In this document: in pieces, positions 1 to 8,362 of the stretch
Numbering within the stretch: position 1 is the first letter of the stretch
Layout of the letters: every line of letters begins with the position of its first letter
NCBI RefSeq assembly: GCF_023487995.1
Contig: NZ_JAMFKN010000003.1
Coordinates: forward strand, 469,867 to 533,866
DNA: 64,000 nt
Direction of reading: 5' to 3'
Origin: Thermohalobaculum sediminis
GTDB lineage: Bacteria; Pseudomonadota; Alphaproteobacteria; Rhodobacterales; Rhodobacteraceae
Notes under the pieces: generated by a model
Database searches by the model: none
What the model was told of the DNA's origin: nothing
The model's input: the letters and a program-made list of their open reading frames with translations, nothing else
Made by a program: the position numbers and the translations under genes

Positions 1-1011
1 GTCGTTGCCAAGCGCCTCGGTCAGGGCGTCGAGGGCGAGGCTGACATCCGCGAGGATCTCGGGCTCGCCCCGTCGGTTGTCGATCAGCTCGCCCGCCGTG
101 TCGGCAATGCGCACGAAGCGGGCCGCGGGGAAGACGGCCGGCGAGCCGAAGGCCAGCTGGTAGTCGAGCTTGCGCCCCAGCGTGATGACGAGATCGGCCT
201 CGGCCATCGCCGCGGCGCGCACGGCGCCCACCACAGACGGGTGGCCGGCCGGGACGAGGCCCCGGCTCTCCTGCGTGTCGAGATAGAGCGCGTCGGCGGC
301 ATCGAGGAACCGCACCAGCGCTGCGCCCGCGCGCTGCGCCCCGCGCCCGCTGACCACGAGGGGCCGGCGCGCGGCACGGATCGCGGCCGCGCCCTCGGCG
401 ATTCGCTCGGGCGCCGGGACGGGGCGGCGCGGCGGCTTGGGCGCGAGCCAGTCCGAGGGCACGAGCGTCTCGGGCAAGTGCGCGCGCAGCACGTCGGTCG
501 GCACCTCGAGATAGACCGGCCCCGGCTCGCCCATGTCGCCCATGGCGCGCGCGATCGCCTCGTCGAGCTCGCGCAGCACCTGTTCCGGCACCCGCGCGGT
601 GCGGGAATGGCGTGTCACGGGGCGCATGATGTCGACATGGGGGATATCCTGCAGGGGCCCCATGTTGGCCTGCGGGCGCGAGGTGCAGCCGCCGATCAGC
701 AGAACCGGCACGCGGGCGAGCGAGGCGTTCGCCATGGCGGTGACGGTGTTCGTGACGCCCGGCCCCGCCGTAACCATGGCGACGCCAAGACCGCCGGTGA
801 TTTCGGCATGGGCGTGGGCCATGTGCACGGCGGCACATTCGTGGCGCACGTCCACGATGCGGATCCCGTTGCGCGCCGCGTGGTCCCAGATCGGCTGAAT
901 ATGCCCGCCCTGCAGGCCGAAGACGCGGTCGATCCCGCGCCGCGCCAGCGCCTTCGCGATCCAGGCGGCGACGCTGAGGGTGTCGGCGTTCAGGTCCTGT
1001 GTCTCGGTCAT
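1..1011 (-). CDS. TPP-dependent enzyme, acetolactate synthase-like (3' end outside window)
   Basis: The first 337 residues of a thiamine-pyrophosphate enzyme are present; the gene runs off the left edge. The reading begins [19 protein letters not shown]. The N-terminal Pyr domain carries the cofactor-activating glutamate in the motif VRHE (Glu58), then [19 protein letters not shown]. The middle domain begins near residue 195 ([15 protein letters not shown]). This order is that of the acetolactate synthase / benzoylformate decarboxylase / 2-hydroxyacyl-CoA lyase superfamily. The C-terminal TPP-binding half is not visible, so the substrate cannot be assigned. The gene is 35 bp downstream of the acyl-CoA synthetase on the same strand, and a GntR gene overlaps that one, so the three look like one operon. 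The CoA-ligase neighbour makes an acyl-CoA lyase or decarboxylase more likely than amino-acid biosynthesis. That is inference. Confidence 0.8.
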   Translation of the reverse strand, partial: MTETQDLNADTLSVAAWIAKALARRGIDRVFGLQGGHIQPIWDHAARNGIRIVDVRHECAAVHMAHAHAEITGGLGVAMVTAGPGVTNTVTAMANASLARVPVLLIGGCTSRPQANMGPLQDIPHVDIMRPVTRHSRTARVPEQVLRELDEAIARAMGDMGEPGPVYLEVPTDVLRAHLPETLVPSDWLAPKPPRRPVPAPERIAEGAAAIRAARRPLVVSGRGAQRAGAALVRFLDAADALYLDTQESRGLVPAGHPSVVGAVRAAAMAEADLVITLGRKLDYQLAFGSPAVFPAARFVRIADTAGELIDNRRGEPEILADVSLALDALTEALGND

Positions 1012-1046
1012 CGGGTTTCCTCGCGGATCGGTGGGTTTCTGGTCGG

Positions 1047-2606
1047 TCACGACGACGGCTCACGCCAGGCGATCAGGTCGCGCAGCAGGCCGTGCTGGAT
1101 CTTGCCGGTGGCGGTGCGCGGCATCTCGTGGGCCTCGATGAAGGTGATCCCGCGCGGGCGCTTGTAGCCGGCAAGCCGGCCGCGCGACCACTCGATCAGC
1201 TCGGCCGCGGTCACGCTCGCACCCTCGCGCAGGACGACGGCGGCGATCACGCGCTCGCCCCAGCGGTCGTCGGGCCGGCCGACCACGGCGACATCGCGCA
1301 CGTCCGGGTGGCGCGCCAGAACCGCCTCGACCTCGGTCGGGTAGACGTTCTCTCCGCCGGTGATGATCATGTTCTTCTTGCGGTCGATCAGGCGGATGAA
1401 GCCGTCCGCCTCGCGCACCGCGACGTCGCCCACGGTAAGGTAGTCACCCCGGAAGGCCTCGGCGGTCTTGTCCGGGCGGTTCCAGTAGCCGTCGAAGGCG
1501 TAGGGGCCGCAGCTGTAGAGCTCGCCGGGCGTGCCGTCCGGCACCTCGTTGCCGTCGTCGTCCAGCAGGCGGATCGGGAGCGACCCCGCCACCTCGCGCC
1601 CGACGCTGCCCAAATGGTCGAACTGTTCGTCGGGATGCAGCATCGTGACCCAACCGGCTTCCGTCGAGCCGTAAAGCTCGAAAAGCCCCGAATTCGGGAA
1701 CATCTCCATGACGCGGCGCTTGGTCTCGACGCGCGCGGGAGCGGACGAGACCATCAGCTTCTCGACTCGGCCGAAGTCGCCGGGCGGACGTGGCGCGTCG
1801 AGCATCATCTCGTAATGCGTGGGCACCAGCGAGGTGAAGGTGGCCCCGGTTTCCGCGAAGCTGCGCAGGCAGAGCTCGGGATCGAAGCTCGCCCGCGAGA
1901 ACACGCTGGTCGCGGCCCCGCAATAAAGGAAGGAGGTGAAGAAATTCAGCGAGTTCGCATGGCCGAGCGGCATCACCAGCAGCGCCTCGTCGCGCCGGCC
2001 GAGGCCAAGCTCGATCTCGGTCATCAGCGCCAGCATCCCCATGCCGGCATGCCCGCGGATCGCGCCCTTCGGGTTGCCGGTGGTGCCCGATGTGTACATC
2101 AGACACCACGCCTCGTCCGGCGAGACCCGCGTGCCGGGCTCCCGGTCGCCTGCCTCGGCGATCAGCGCCTCGTAGCCCCGCCAGCCAGCGGGCGTTCGCG
2201 CGCCACCCAGATGGATGAACCGGCCCTGCGGCAGGTCGAGATCGCCGCGGATTTCCTCGATCGCGCCGTGCAGGCCCTCCTCGGCGATCACGGCCGAGAC
2301 CGCGCAATCAGTCAGGATGAACCGGATCTCGGGCGCCACCAGCCGGAAATTGACCGGCACCGCGACCAGCCCCGCCTTCGCCGCGGCCGTGTAGATCTCG
2401 AGCCATTCGACCCTGTTCCAGGCGAGCACACCGACCCGGTCGCCCCTTACGAGGCCAAGGCCAAGCAGCGCGTTGGCCAGCCGGCAGGCCCGCGCGTTCC
2501 AGGTGCGGAAGGTCATCGACCGCTCGAGATCGCGCGCGCCCACGCGATCGGGTTGCAGCCGCGCCTGGGTGGCGAGCATCTGCCCGGCGGTCGGAATCGG
2601 TGTCAT
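1047..2606 (-). CDS. AMP-forming acyl-CoA synthetase
   Basis: A 519-residue adenylate-forming ligase that activates a carboxylic acid with ATP and joins it to CoA. The AMP-binding P-loop-like motif [12 protein letters not shown] is clear, followed by [13 protein letters not shown] and the hinge region [16 protein letters not shown]. The C-terminal end has the usual [10 protein letters not shown] with the catalytic lysine. Length and motif order are those of long/medium-chain fatty-acid or aryl-acid CoA ligases; the acid cannot be read from sequence. The start codon overlaps the stop of the upstream GntR gene by 4 bp (ATGA), so the two are translationally coupled. The TPP enzyme follows 35 bp downstream. 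Confidence 0.9.
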   Translation of the reverse strand: MTPIPTAGQMLATQARLQPDRVGARDLERSMTFRTWNARACRLANALLGLGLVRGDRVGVLAWNRVEWLEIYTAAAKAGLVAVPVNFRLVAPEIRFILTDCAVSAVIAEEGLHGAIEEIRGDLDLPQGRFIHLGGARTPAGWRGYEALIAEAGDREPGTRVSPDEAWCLMYTSGTTGNPKGAIRGHAGMGMLALMTEIELGLGRRDEALLVMPLGHANSLNFFTSFLYCGAATSVFSRASFDPELCLRSFAETGATFTSLVPTHYEMMLDAPRPPGDFGRVEKLMVSSAPARVETKRRVMEMFPNSGLFELYGSTEAGWVTMLHPDEQFDHLGSVGREVAGSLPIRLLDDDGNEVPDGTPGELYSCGPYAFDGYWNRPDKTAEAFRGDYLTVGDVAVREADGFIRLIDRKKNMIITGGENVYPTEVEAVLARHPDVRDVAVVGRPDDRWGERVIAAVVLREGASVTAAELIEWSRGRLAGYKRPRGITFIEAHEMPRTATGKIQHGLLRDLIAWREPSS

Positions 2607-3292
2607 CGCTCGCCTCCCCTGGGGCTCTGGTTCCGCAGGACCGCCGCGAGAAGGGCTGCCGCGCGTTCGACGTGGGTTACGGCCAGCCGCTCCGCCGCCT
2701 CGGCGTCACCGGCAGTGATCGCGGCGAAGATCTCGCCATGCTGGCGCCAGATCTCGGCCGGCGCCTCGGCCTCGCGTAGCACATCGACCATCGCGCGACG
2801 CAGGAACCGCCAGTGCGGCTCGGCCGTGGTCGCGACCATCGCGTTGCCGGACGCGCGGTAGACGAGGAAGTGGAACGCATCGTCGCAGCGCATGAGCGCC
2901 AGCACATCGCCCGCGGCAACGGCACGTCTTGCGGCCTCGAAGATATCCCGCCCCTCCTCGGCGAGAGCGCCCTTGAGGGCGGGTTCCGCAGCGATCCGCC
3001 GCGCCGCCGCGCGCGCCGCCCAGCCGTCGAGCGCCGCGCGGATCCCGTAATGCTCGCGCATCCGCGCGGGGTCGAGGGCCGTAACGAACAGGCCCCGCCG
3101 CCCGCATTCCTCGACAAGGCCATCCGCCCTGAGCCGCGCCATGGCCTGCTGGATCGGCTGGCGCGACACGCCGAAACGCTCGGCCAGCCGCTCCTGCACG
3201 AGATGCGTGCCCGGCGCGAGGCGTCCGTCGCAGATCTCCGCCACGATGGCGTCGTGGATCTGATCGGTGAGGCTGGGTGCGGTCTCCAACAT
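2603..3292 (-). CDS. GntR-family regulator, FCD (FadR) subfamily
   Basis: A 229-residue repressor-type protein. The N-terminal winged helix (about residues 10-75) has the typical recognition helix region RFGVSRQPIQQAMARLRADGLVE. The C-terminal all-helical FCD domain has the acidic/His metal- or ligand-binding pattern CDDAFHFLVYRASGN. It is the first gene of a likely operon with the acyl-CoA synthetase (4-bp overlap) and the TPP enzyme. A purine-rich stretch AAAGAAG precedes the ATG, and a perfect 20-bp palindrome lies 12 bp upstream of the start, so autoregulation is likely. The inducer is probably an organic acid or acyl-CoA handled by the operon; this is inferred. Confidence 0.9.
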   Translation of the reverse strand: MLETAPSLTDQIHDAIVAEICDGRLAPGTHLVQERLAERFGVSRQPIQQAMARLRADGLVEECGRRGLFVTALDPARMREHYGIRAALDGWAARAAARRIAAEPALKGALAEEGRDIFEAARRAVAAGDVLALMRCDDAFHFLVYRASGNAMVATTAEPHWRFLRRAMVDVLREAEAPAEIWRQHGEIFAAITAGDAEAAERLAVTHVERAAALLAAVLRNQSPRGGER

Positions 3293-3304
3293 CGCGCTTC
3301 TTTC

Positions 3305-3324
3305 GAACTCTGAATTCAGAGTTC
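3305..3324. promoter_or_regulatory. Perfect 20-bp palindrome, probable GntR operator
   Basis: The sequence GAACTCTGAATTCAGAGTTC is its own reverse complement over all 20 bases. It sits immediately upstream of the Shine-Dalgarno region of the GntR/FCD gene (start 3292). FCD regulators bind palindromes of this size, and the position fits an operator that blocks transcription of the regulator and its operon. Confidence 0.65.
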
Positions 3325-3495
3325 AGTACATGGATTCGCGCCGCAAGACAACCCATGTCGTCGGAGCATGGCGCATCACCCGGCAACCAGGCGGCTCTGC
3401 GGGCTTCGGCCCACCGGCATCGCTCGGCATGTCCCCAAGCAGGCGGACGGTGCGGTGTATTCGGCGCTGTTCCGATGCTAGACTGGCATCCCGTG

Positions 3496-4449
3496 ATGTC
3501 GCCCGAAGCAGAAGCAAGGAAGGCCAGCTTGGCCAGGGGTGTCGTTGTGCTCGCCATGATCGCCGCGATGCTCATGCCTCGCGGCGCCTTCAGTGCGGGC
3601 GAGCCACAGGCAAGCGACATCGTGGGTCGCATGGCCGTCCACGAGGTGCGCCACGAGGAAACCATTCCGCGGCTCGCGCAGCGATACGGGTTGGGCTTCG
3701 TCGAACTGATGGCGGCGAACCCCGGCGTCGATCCATGGCTGCCGGGCGAGGGCCGCAAGGTGATGCTGCCATCGGCTCACATCCTGCCCGACGCCCCGCG
3801 CGAGGGCATCGTCATCAACCTCGCCGAGCTCCGCCTCTACCATTTCCGGCGCGACGGCAGTGTCGCGACCTACCCTGTCGGGATCGGCCGGGATTACTGG
3901 GAAACGCCGCAGATCTCGACGGCCATAACCCTGAAACGAAAGAACCCGGTGTGGACCCCGCCGGCATCCATCCGGGCAGAGAAGCCCTACCTCCCCGCCC
4001 AGATCGGACCGGGGCCTGACAATCCACTCGGCGATTTCGCGATGAATCTCGGCTTCGATTCGTACGTCATCCACGGAACGAACAAGCCCCTCGGCGTTGG
4101 CCGACGGGTCAGCCACGGATGCATTCGCCTCTACCCCGAACACATCGCGATCCTGTTCGACGAGGTGAGCCCCGGCACGCCGGTGCGGATCATCAGCCAG
4201 GAGATAAAGTTCGGCTGGTCGGACGGCGCGCTCTTCCTCGAGGCGCATGCGAGCCAGGAGCATGCCGACGCGATCGAGACAGGCGCGATCGCGAACTACC
4301 CGATGGACGTGTCGAGCATCGCGGCACTGTTGGCGACCGTCCCGGGCGCCGCCGACGCCGACCTCGACTGGCCGCTGATCGAAATGACGGTGCGGGAACG
4401 GCGCGGCGTGCCGATCCAGATCTCACGCCGCCCCAGGCCCGAGTTCTGA
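3496..4449 (+). CDS. L,D-transpeptidase with LysM-like domain (ErfK/YbiS family)
   Basis: A periplasmic enzyme that cross-links peptidoglycan or attaches protein to it. Reading from the ATG at 3496 gives 317 residues. There is an N-terminal hydrophobic signal region (about 15-33, ending AFSA), a LysM-like segment (about 49-93, HEVRHEETIPRLAQRYG to VMLPS) and a YkuD catalytic domain from about residue 105. The catalytic signature is complete: HGTNKPLG (His193) and SHGCIRL (His207, Cys209). The reading frame is open further upstream (to 3277), but the extra residues do not look like a signal peptide. No strong Shine-Dalgarno precedes 3496, so the exact start is uncertain. It converges on the Braun-type lipoprotein gene 14 bp away. 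Confidence 0.88.
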   Translation: MSPEAEARKASLARGVVVLAMIAAMLMPRGAFSAGEPQASDIVGRMAVHEVRHEETIPRLAQRYGLGFVELMAANPGVDPWLPGEGRKVMLPSAHILPDAPREGIVINLAELRLYHFRRDGSVATYPVGIGRDYWETPQISTAITLKRKNPVWTPPASIRAEKPYLPAQIGPGPDNPLGDFAMNLGFDSYVIHGTNKPLGVGRRVSHGCIRLYPEHIAILFDEVSPGTPVRIISQEIKFGWSDGALFLEAHASQEHADAIETGAIANYPMDVSSIAALLATVPGAADADLDWPLIEMTVRERRGVPIQISRRPRPEF

Positions 4450-4463
4450 CAGCGACGGAGCGG

Positions 4464-4688
4464 CTACTTCCGCAGCGACTCGCGATAGATCCGGTCGGCG
4501 CGCTCCTGCGCCGCGAGCGCAGCCGCCTCGGCCGCGGCGGCGCGCTGCTTGGCCTCGGCCGCGTCCGCCTGCGCTTGCGCGACGTCCGCTCTCAGCGCCT
4601 CCACGTCGGATTTCGATGCGCAGGCGCCGACGAGGGTCAACGTCGCGATGGCAAGGACTTTCGGCAGCGCGCTCTGAAAGGTTCGCAT
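4464..4688 (-). CDS. Small Braun/Lpp-like alanine-zipper lipoprotein
   Basis: A 74-residue lipoprotein. The signal sequence ends in the lipobox LVGAC (Cys23); Ala at +2 predicts sorting to the outer membrane. The mature part (52 residues) is almost entirely helical heptads rich in Ala, with Glu/Asp/Lys/Arg (VEALRADVAQAQADAAEAK), the pattern of the Lpp/OprI trimeric alanine zipper. It ends in Arg-Lys, like E. coli Lpp, whose C-terminal lysine is joined to peptidoglycan by YkuD enzymes. GGAGG lies 8 nt before the ATG. It lies between two L,D-transpeptidase genes, which strengthens the idea of a murein-linked tether. Confidence 0.85.
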   Translation of the reverse strand: MRTFQSALPKVLAIATLTLVGACASKSDVEALRADVAQAQADAAEAKQRAAAAEAAALAAQERADRIYRESLRK

Positions 4689-4804
4689 TCCTTGTTCCTC
4701 CGGGGTCAGTTTCGCCGGTCACGCTGGTCCGCGCAGCAACGGCGACAGGCTACGACAGTCGGCGGCCAAGTTGAAGCCGGTCGGACCGCCACGGCAAAAA
4801 TCCT

Positions 4805-5332
4805 TCAGGGCCGGATCTCGATCGGGGTGCCGTCCTGAACCATTGCCCAGATCTCGTCCATCTCGGCATTCGTCACGGCAATGCATCCCTCGGTCCAGTC
4901 GAAGCGGGCATGGTCGCTGCCGATCCACTCTCGACCGTTCGGCAGCCCATGGATCATGATATCGCCGCCCGGATCAACGCCCATCTGGCGCGCGCGCTCG
5001 CGGTCTGCCGGCCCCGGATACGAGATGTGAAGCGAGCGGTAGAAGCTGCTCTGCGGGTTCCTCCGGTCGATGACGAAGCGTCCTTCGGGCGTCCGCCCAT
5101 CGCCGGCCTGACGCTTCGGCCCCTCGGGCTCGGAGCCGAGTGCGATCGTGTAGGTCCGAAGCGTCTGCGCCCCGGCGAGCAGATGCAGCTCCCGCTTGCC
5201 CTTCAGGACAAGAACCCGGTCGGCCGCGACCGGCTCTGGCACCAGCGGAGCGATGGGCACGGCGTCCGGCGGGGCGCAGCCTGCAAGAAGTATCAGCGCC
5301 GAAAGGCGAAGAACGAACTTCCGTCGTGACAT
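4805..5332 (-). CDS. L,D-transpeptidase family lipoprotein (YafK-like)
   Basis: A 175-residue YkuD-family protein. Its signal peptide ends in a lipobox, LLAGC (Cys19), so it is probably membrane-anchored. The YkuD domain contains GDGRTPEGRFVIDRRN, the motif MIHGLPNG (His128) and the catalytic TEGCIAVTNAEMDEIW (Cys150). The TEGC form, rather than SHGC, places it with the smaller YafK/DpaA-like branch, some of which cut rather than form lipoprotein-murein bonds. The start at 5332 is preferred over the in-frame ATG 24 nt upstream because GGGGA precedes it at proper spacing and the signal peptide starts there. It lies 116 bp upstream of the lipoprotein gene on the same strand, so the two may be co-transcribed. 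Confidence 0.88.
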   Translation of the reverse strand: MSRRKFVLRLSALILLAGCAPPDAVPIAPLVPEPVAADRVLVLKGKRELHLLAGAQTLRTYTIALGSEPEGPKRQAGDGRTPEGRFVIDRRNPQSSFYRSLHISYPGPADRERARQMGVDPGGDIMIHGLPNGREWIGSDHARFDWTEGCIAVTNAEMDEIWAMVQDGTPIEIRP

Positions 5333-5355
5333 GCGACGTCCCCAAGCGCCCTGCA

Positions 5356-5673
5356 ATGCAGCGCAAGATTATCTTGGTTGAGGGCTCCAGTGAATGGAGC
5401 CGCCTTCCCCGAACCAGTGAGGCTGTCTTCCCGGTCACAGCCGAGGGGCTGCGATACCACTGGGAACAGGCTCTCGCTCGAGCTGGCATCACAGATCTGC
5501 GGTTCCATGACCTGCGCCACGAAGCTATCTCACGTCTGTTCGAACTGGGGCTTTCCGTTCCTGAGGTCGCCCTTATCTCAGGTCATAAGACGATCTCGGC
5601 CCTCCAGACCTACGCCAATATGAAGCCTATGCAGGTGGGTCAAAAGCTCAGGCGGTTAGTTCATACGGGCTAA
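5356..5673 (+). pseudogene. Tyrosine recombinase, C-terminal fragment
   Basis: The C-terminal part of a phage-type integrase is readable for about 105 codons. The best-matching part begins near 5425 (TAEGLRYHWEQALARAGI). Visible catalytic elements are FHDLRHEA (H-x-x-R), ISGHKT and the nucleophile tyrosine in LQTYANMKP. The N-terminal core-binding domain and the first catalytic arginine are missing, so the protein cannot be a complete recombinase. It starts just after the 5' end of the divergent L,D-transpeptidase gene and marks the left edge of an AT-richer, gene-poor segment that reaches tRNA-Arg. A second, more decayed copy of the same end is at 7652-7735. Confidence 0.85.
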
Positions 5674-5755
5674 TTTTGGATCACAAGATGGCAGCGGCTC
5701 TCGCAAGTAAGTCGTCGAACTTACGCGGGAGCCGCTCCGAGCTAAAAGTAGAGCA

Positions 5756-5977
5756 TCATCCGTGATCTAGGGCGTCAGCGACTTCCCGAAGCTTGGCCGC
5801 CGTGAACCTTCTAGGCGTGCCAAGACGATCCGCCTCTTCGGCGGACGCGATGGCAATGACACTGACAAGTTGGGTTGGGGAAAGTCTCTTGCCGACATCG
5901 GACCCGGCAAAGTCCTTGACCACCTCAAAGGCACTCAACACAGCGCGATCGATATCGCGCATCTCCACGCAAAGCAT
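5756..5977 (-). CDS. Small hypothetical protein
   Basis: A 73-residue reading frame beginning MLCVEMRDIDRAVLSAFEVV and ending REVADALDHG. I do not recognise the family. The start at 5977 is supported by GGAGGTG placed 6 nt before the ATG. The product is helical and mildly acidic with no membrane segment. It lies inside the transferred segment between the recombinase fragment and the metalloprotease and is transcribed towards the recombinase fragment. Confidence 0.5.
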   Translation of the reverse strand: MLCVEMRDIDRAVLSAFEVVKDFAGSDVGKRLSPTQLVSVIAIASAEEADRLGTPRRFTAAKLREVADALDHG

Positions 5978-6309
5978 ACGACACCTCCACGAACAAAGCC
6001 TGACACACACACTGGACTGACTCAGAATGGCACAGTCTTTGTGTTGTTTTTTTATGTCGGGAATGTGGCTTTATGACCGCTATGTCAGACCCCGATATAT
6101 TCGGCCTCGGGATGTGAGTATATGGATATCTATGCTCGAATATCTACTAGATGCGGATTCCGACTCTCCCAGCACCGCGCGACCAACGTCGCATACATAA
6201 TCCCGCACAAGTGAAAGCTCCCGAAGGCTGGTCTGGAACAACCTTCGAATCGCCGCATTCGAGTCGGAAGCTTTAATTTCGGACTCGACATGAGGGGGGG
6301 GGGCTTCAC
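5978..6309. other. Gene-free stretch upstream of the metalloprotease
   Basis: About 330 bp of AT-richer DNA between a leftward small gene and the rightward metalloprotease. I see no convincing gene. It must contain the promoters of both flanking genes. An imperfect hairpin (arms CGAGTC at 6260-6265 and GACTCG at 6282-6287, with a few more pairs inside) and then a run of ten G lie directly before the protease start codon. Confidence 0.5.
6294..6303 (+). repeat. G10 homopolymer in the ribosome-binding region of the metalloprotease
   Basis: Ten consecutive G residues follow TGA and end 6 nt before the ATG at 6310. The tract takes the place of the Shine-Dalgarno sequence. Homopolymers of this length change length by slipped-strand mispairing, which here would alter the spacing to the start codon. 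Confidence 0.75.
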
Positions 6310-7479
6310 ATGTCCACAGCCAGTTTCGATAGGCTAACTGACCTTTCCGTTCTCTTCGGCGACACCTTTTTGCTGGTGGATGCTCCCGAAGAAACTCCGA
6401 TAGACGATGGGCAGGAATTCGGATTCGACTTAGCCCTCGATAAGGCCGTCGAGGGAGCGTTCGCTCTTGATTGGGCATCGAATGCGCCGAGCGGATCGGC
6501 GCCGGAGTTCGAACTACCAATTCAAGGGAACTCTGCGAGCAATACTCCCGACCTCATCATGCCGAACGAAATCGCTTACCTTGATGACTGGGGGCTCGCA
6601 AAGCCTGATGGCACCGGAGGCGGCGGTGGCGGTGGTGGAAAATCAGGCGGCGGTGGCGGTGGCGGTGGCGGTGGCGGGAAGAACAAAAACACCGATACGA
6701 CGGATCCGGGAACCACCGACCCGACCCCATCGGACCCGCTCCTCAGCAGTTACACCAGCAAAGAGGGCAGCGCGGACTCAAGCTTCAACGTCACAGTCGA
6801 TTTCCTCGGCGACGGTTGGACCGTCGCGCTTCAGGAAGACTTTGTGGCGGCGGCAGATTTTATCAGTTCGATCATTCTCGCTGACATCCCGAATGTCTTC
6901 GTGCCGGGGATCGGCACGGTAGATGACATTCTTATCCAGGCTCAGATCGTCGACATCGACGGAAGCGGCGGCGTCTTGGGGCGTGCCGGCCCCACAAGTT
7001 ATCGGACGTCAAGTTATCTCCCCGCTACCGCAATCATGGAGTTTGACGTCGCTGACGCTGAGTACTTCGACAGCCTCGGCCTGTTCGACGACATCGTGTT
7101 GCACGAGATGATGCACTCCATCGGATTCGGGACCATGTGGAGCTACATGGGACTAACGTCGGGTTCGATTGCCGGAGGCAACCTGAGATTCACCGGGGAT
7201 CTCGCGACGGCATATTACAACACGGAGTTATCGGACATCGCGACGAAAGACGCACTTTCGGACACAGGGGTCCCGGTCGAGACCGACGGTGGCTCTGGAA
7301 CTGCGGGCGGACATTGGGACGAAACGACCTTCAAGAACGAGTTGATGACAGGGTACATCAACAGCTCGAACTACCTTTCAATGATGAGCGTGGCTGCGCT
7401 GGAGGACATGGGTTACGACACGATCATCGACGACCCGAATGATCCGAACGACCTCTCCGGGACCTTGCTACTCGCTTAA
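6310..7479 (+). CDS. Leishmanolysin-like zinc metalloprotease with polyglycine linker
   Basis: A 389-residue protein. The zinc motif is HEMMH (His265, Glu266, His269) followed by SIGFGTMW. A third ligand His is likely in GGHWDE (His335), and a Met-turn region follows in YLSMMSVAALEDMGYD. This spacing, with a long insert before the third His, matches the leishmanolysin (M8) type. Residues 1-100 are an acidic, unrecognised region. Residues 103-123 are two glycine runs split by Lys-Ser, then a Thr/Asp/Pro-rich linker. There is no Sec signal peptide; the acidic C-terminus ending LLLA resembles type I secretion signals. It lies between two recombinase fragments, which suggests transfer. Function beyond proteolysis is unknown. 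Confidence 0.8.
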   Translation: MSTASFDRLTDLSVLFGDTFLLVDAPEETPIDDGQEFGFDLALDKAVEGAFALDWASNAPSGSAPEFELPIQGNSASNTPDLIMPNEIAYLDDWGLAKPDGTGGGGGGGGKSGGGGGGGGGGGKNKNTDTTDPGTTDPTPSDPLLSSYTSKEGSADSSFNVTVDFLGDGWTVALQEDFVAAADFISSIILADIPNVFVPGIGTVDDILIQAQIVDIDGSGGVLGRAGPTSYRTSSYLPATAIMEFDVADAEYFDSLGLFDDIVLHEMMHSIGFGTMWSYMGLTSGSIAGGNLRFTGDLATAYYNTELSDIATKDALSDTGVPVETDGGSGTAGGHWDETTFKNELMTGYINSSNYLSMMSVAALEDMGYDTIIDDPNDPNDLSGTLLLA

Positions 7480-7551
7480 TGTATGCGCCGAAGCGGCAAC
7501 CGAGTCGTTGGCTTGGCAAGCCGATATGTAAATGAGAAGTGAGCGACATCG

Positions 7552-8343
7552 ATGACGGGGCGAAGATCAATCTGCCCCGTCTTTCTCTTGGACGTCTCCG
7601 CCTCTGGCCGCCAAGACACACGCGGATGGCTGCAGGGGATTTGCCCCGATCTTCGGTCACAAGACGATCTCGGCGCTGCAGTTTTGCGCAGACATGAAGC
7701 CAGTGCAGGTGGGCCAGAACCAACGACTGCGCTAATCTGCCCATCGCGCCTCTTCACGCGAGCGGAGGTGTTGCAGTCGGACTGCCCCGTCCCGAGAGGA
7801 GCCGGGATCTACGCTTGGTACTTCGGAGCGATCCCACCGCGGGTACCGACAAAGGGCTGCCATTCCATCGACGCGCTGACCCTGCTCTACGTGGGTATCT
7901 CACCTGACGGTCTTCGCAAGCCAAGCAGCCGATCCAATCTGCGGGTGCGGATCAGGAACCACTACCAAGGCAATGCTGAGGGATCGACGCTGAGGCGGAC
8001 GCTCGGGATCCTGTTGGCTGAGGTTTCAGGCTTTCCGCTGAGAAGGGTTGGATCGGGCAGACGGATGACGTTCACGCATCTGGGCGAGCAGTGGCTCGAC
8101 AGTTGGATTGCAGAGAATGCCTTCGTAACGTGGCTTGAGCATCCTCACCCGTGGGAGCCAGAGAAAGAACTGATCCGGAAGCTGTCGCTGCCGCTCAACA
8201 TCCAAGGCAACGCTGCACACCCGTTCTATCCGGTCTTGAAACGCCTTCGCGCAGAGGCGATAGCGACGGCTCGCGAGACGCCAATTGCATCAGAGAGCAA
8301 CCAGCAACGCCGCATGCCTCTTGCTGGAGTGCCGCCTCAGTAG
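7552..8343 (+). CDS. GIY-YIG nuclease-like protein, 5' end uncertain or damaged
   Basis: The open frame is 263 codons, but only the part from about codon 65 (SRLFTRAEVLQSDCPVP) looks like real protein. There the GIY-YIG pattern is readable: GAGIYAWYF, then LLYVGISP about 30 residues later, followed by RVRIRNHY. The C-terminal part (WLEHPHPWEPEKELI) fits small stand-alone GIY-YIG-like proteins of unknown role. The first 60 codons overlap, in another frame, the second recombinase fragment, so the original start has probably been lost in a recombination. No well-spaced start codon is visible near the domain. It may be a pseudogene or may be translated from the ATG at 7552. Confidence 0.5.
   Translation: MTGRRSICPVFLLDVSASGRQDTRGWLQGICPDLRSQDDLGAAVLRRHEASAGGPEPTTALICPSRLFTRAEVLQSDCPVPRGAGIYAWYFGAIPPRVPTKGCHSIDALTLLYVGISPDGLRKPSSRSNLRVRIRNHYQGNAEGSTLRRTLGILLAEVSGFPLRRVGSGRRMTFTHLGEQWLDSWIAENAFVTWLEHPHPWEPEKELIRKLSLPLNIQGNAAHPFYPVLKRLRAEAIATARETPIASESNQQRRMPLAGVPPQ
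7652..7735 (+). pseudogene. Second tyrosine recombinase C-terminal remnant
   Basis: Twenty-seven codons and a stop read FGHKTISALQ, FCADMKPVQV and GQNQRLR. They align with the end of the fragment at 5578-5673 (SGHKTISALQTYANMKPMQVGQKLRR). The catalytic tyrosine position is lost (FCADM for TYANM). The two copies differ at many bases, so this is not a recent duplication; it may be the remnant of a second, related element. Confidence 0.7.
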
Positions 8344-8362
8344 GCAGCCTTACCGGGGATGA

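Noticed and set aside
6080..6520. A 146-codon minus-strand frame over the start of the metalloprotease
   Set aside because: It overlaps the coding start on the other strand, lacks a ribosome-binding site and resembles no family.
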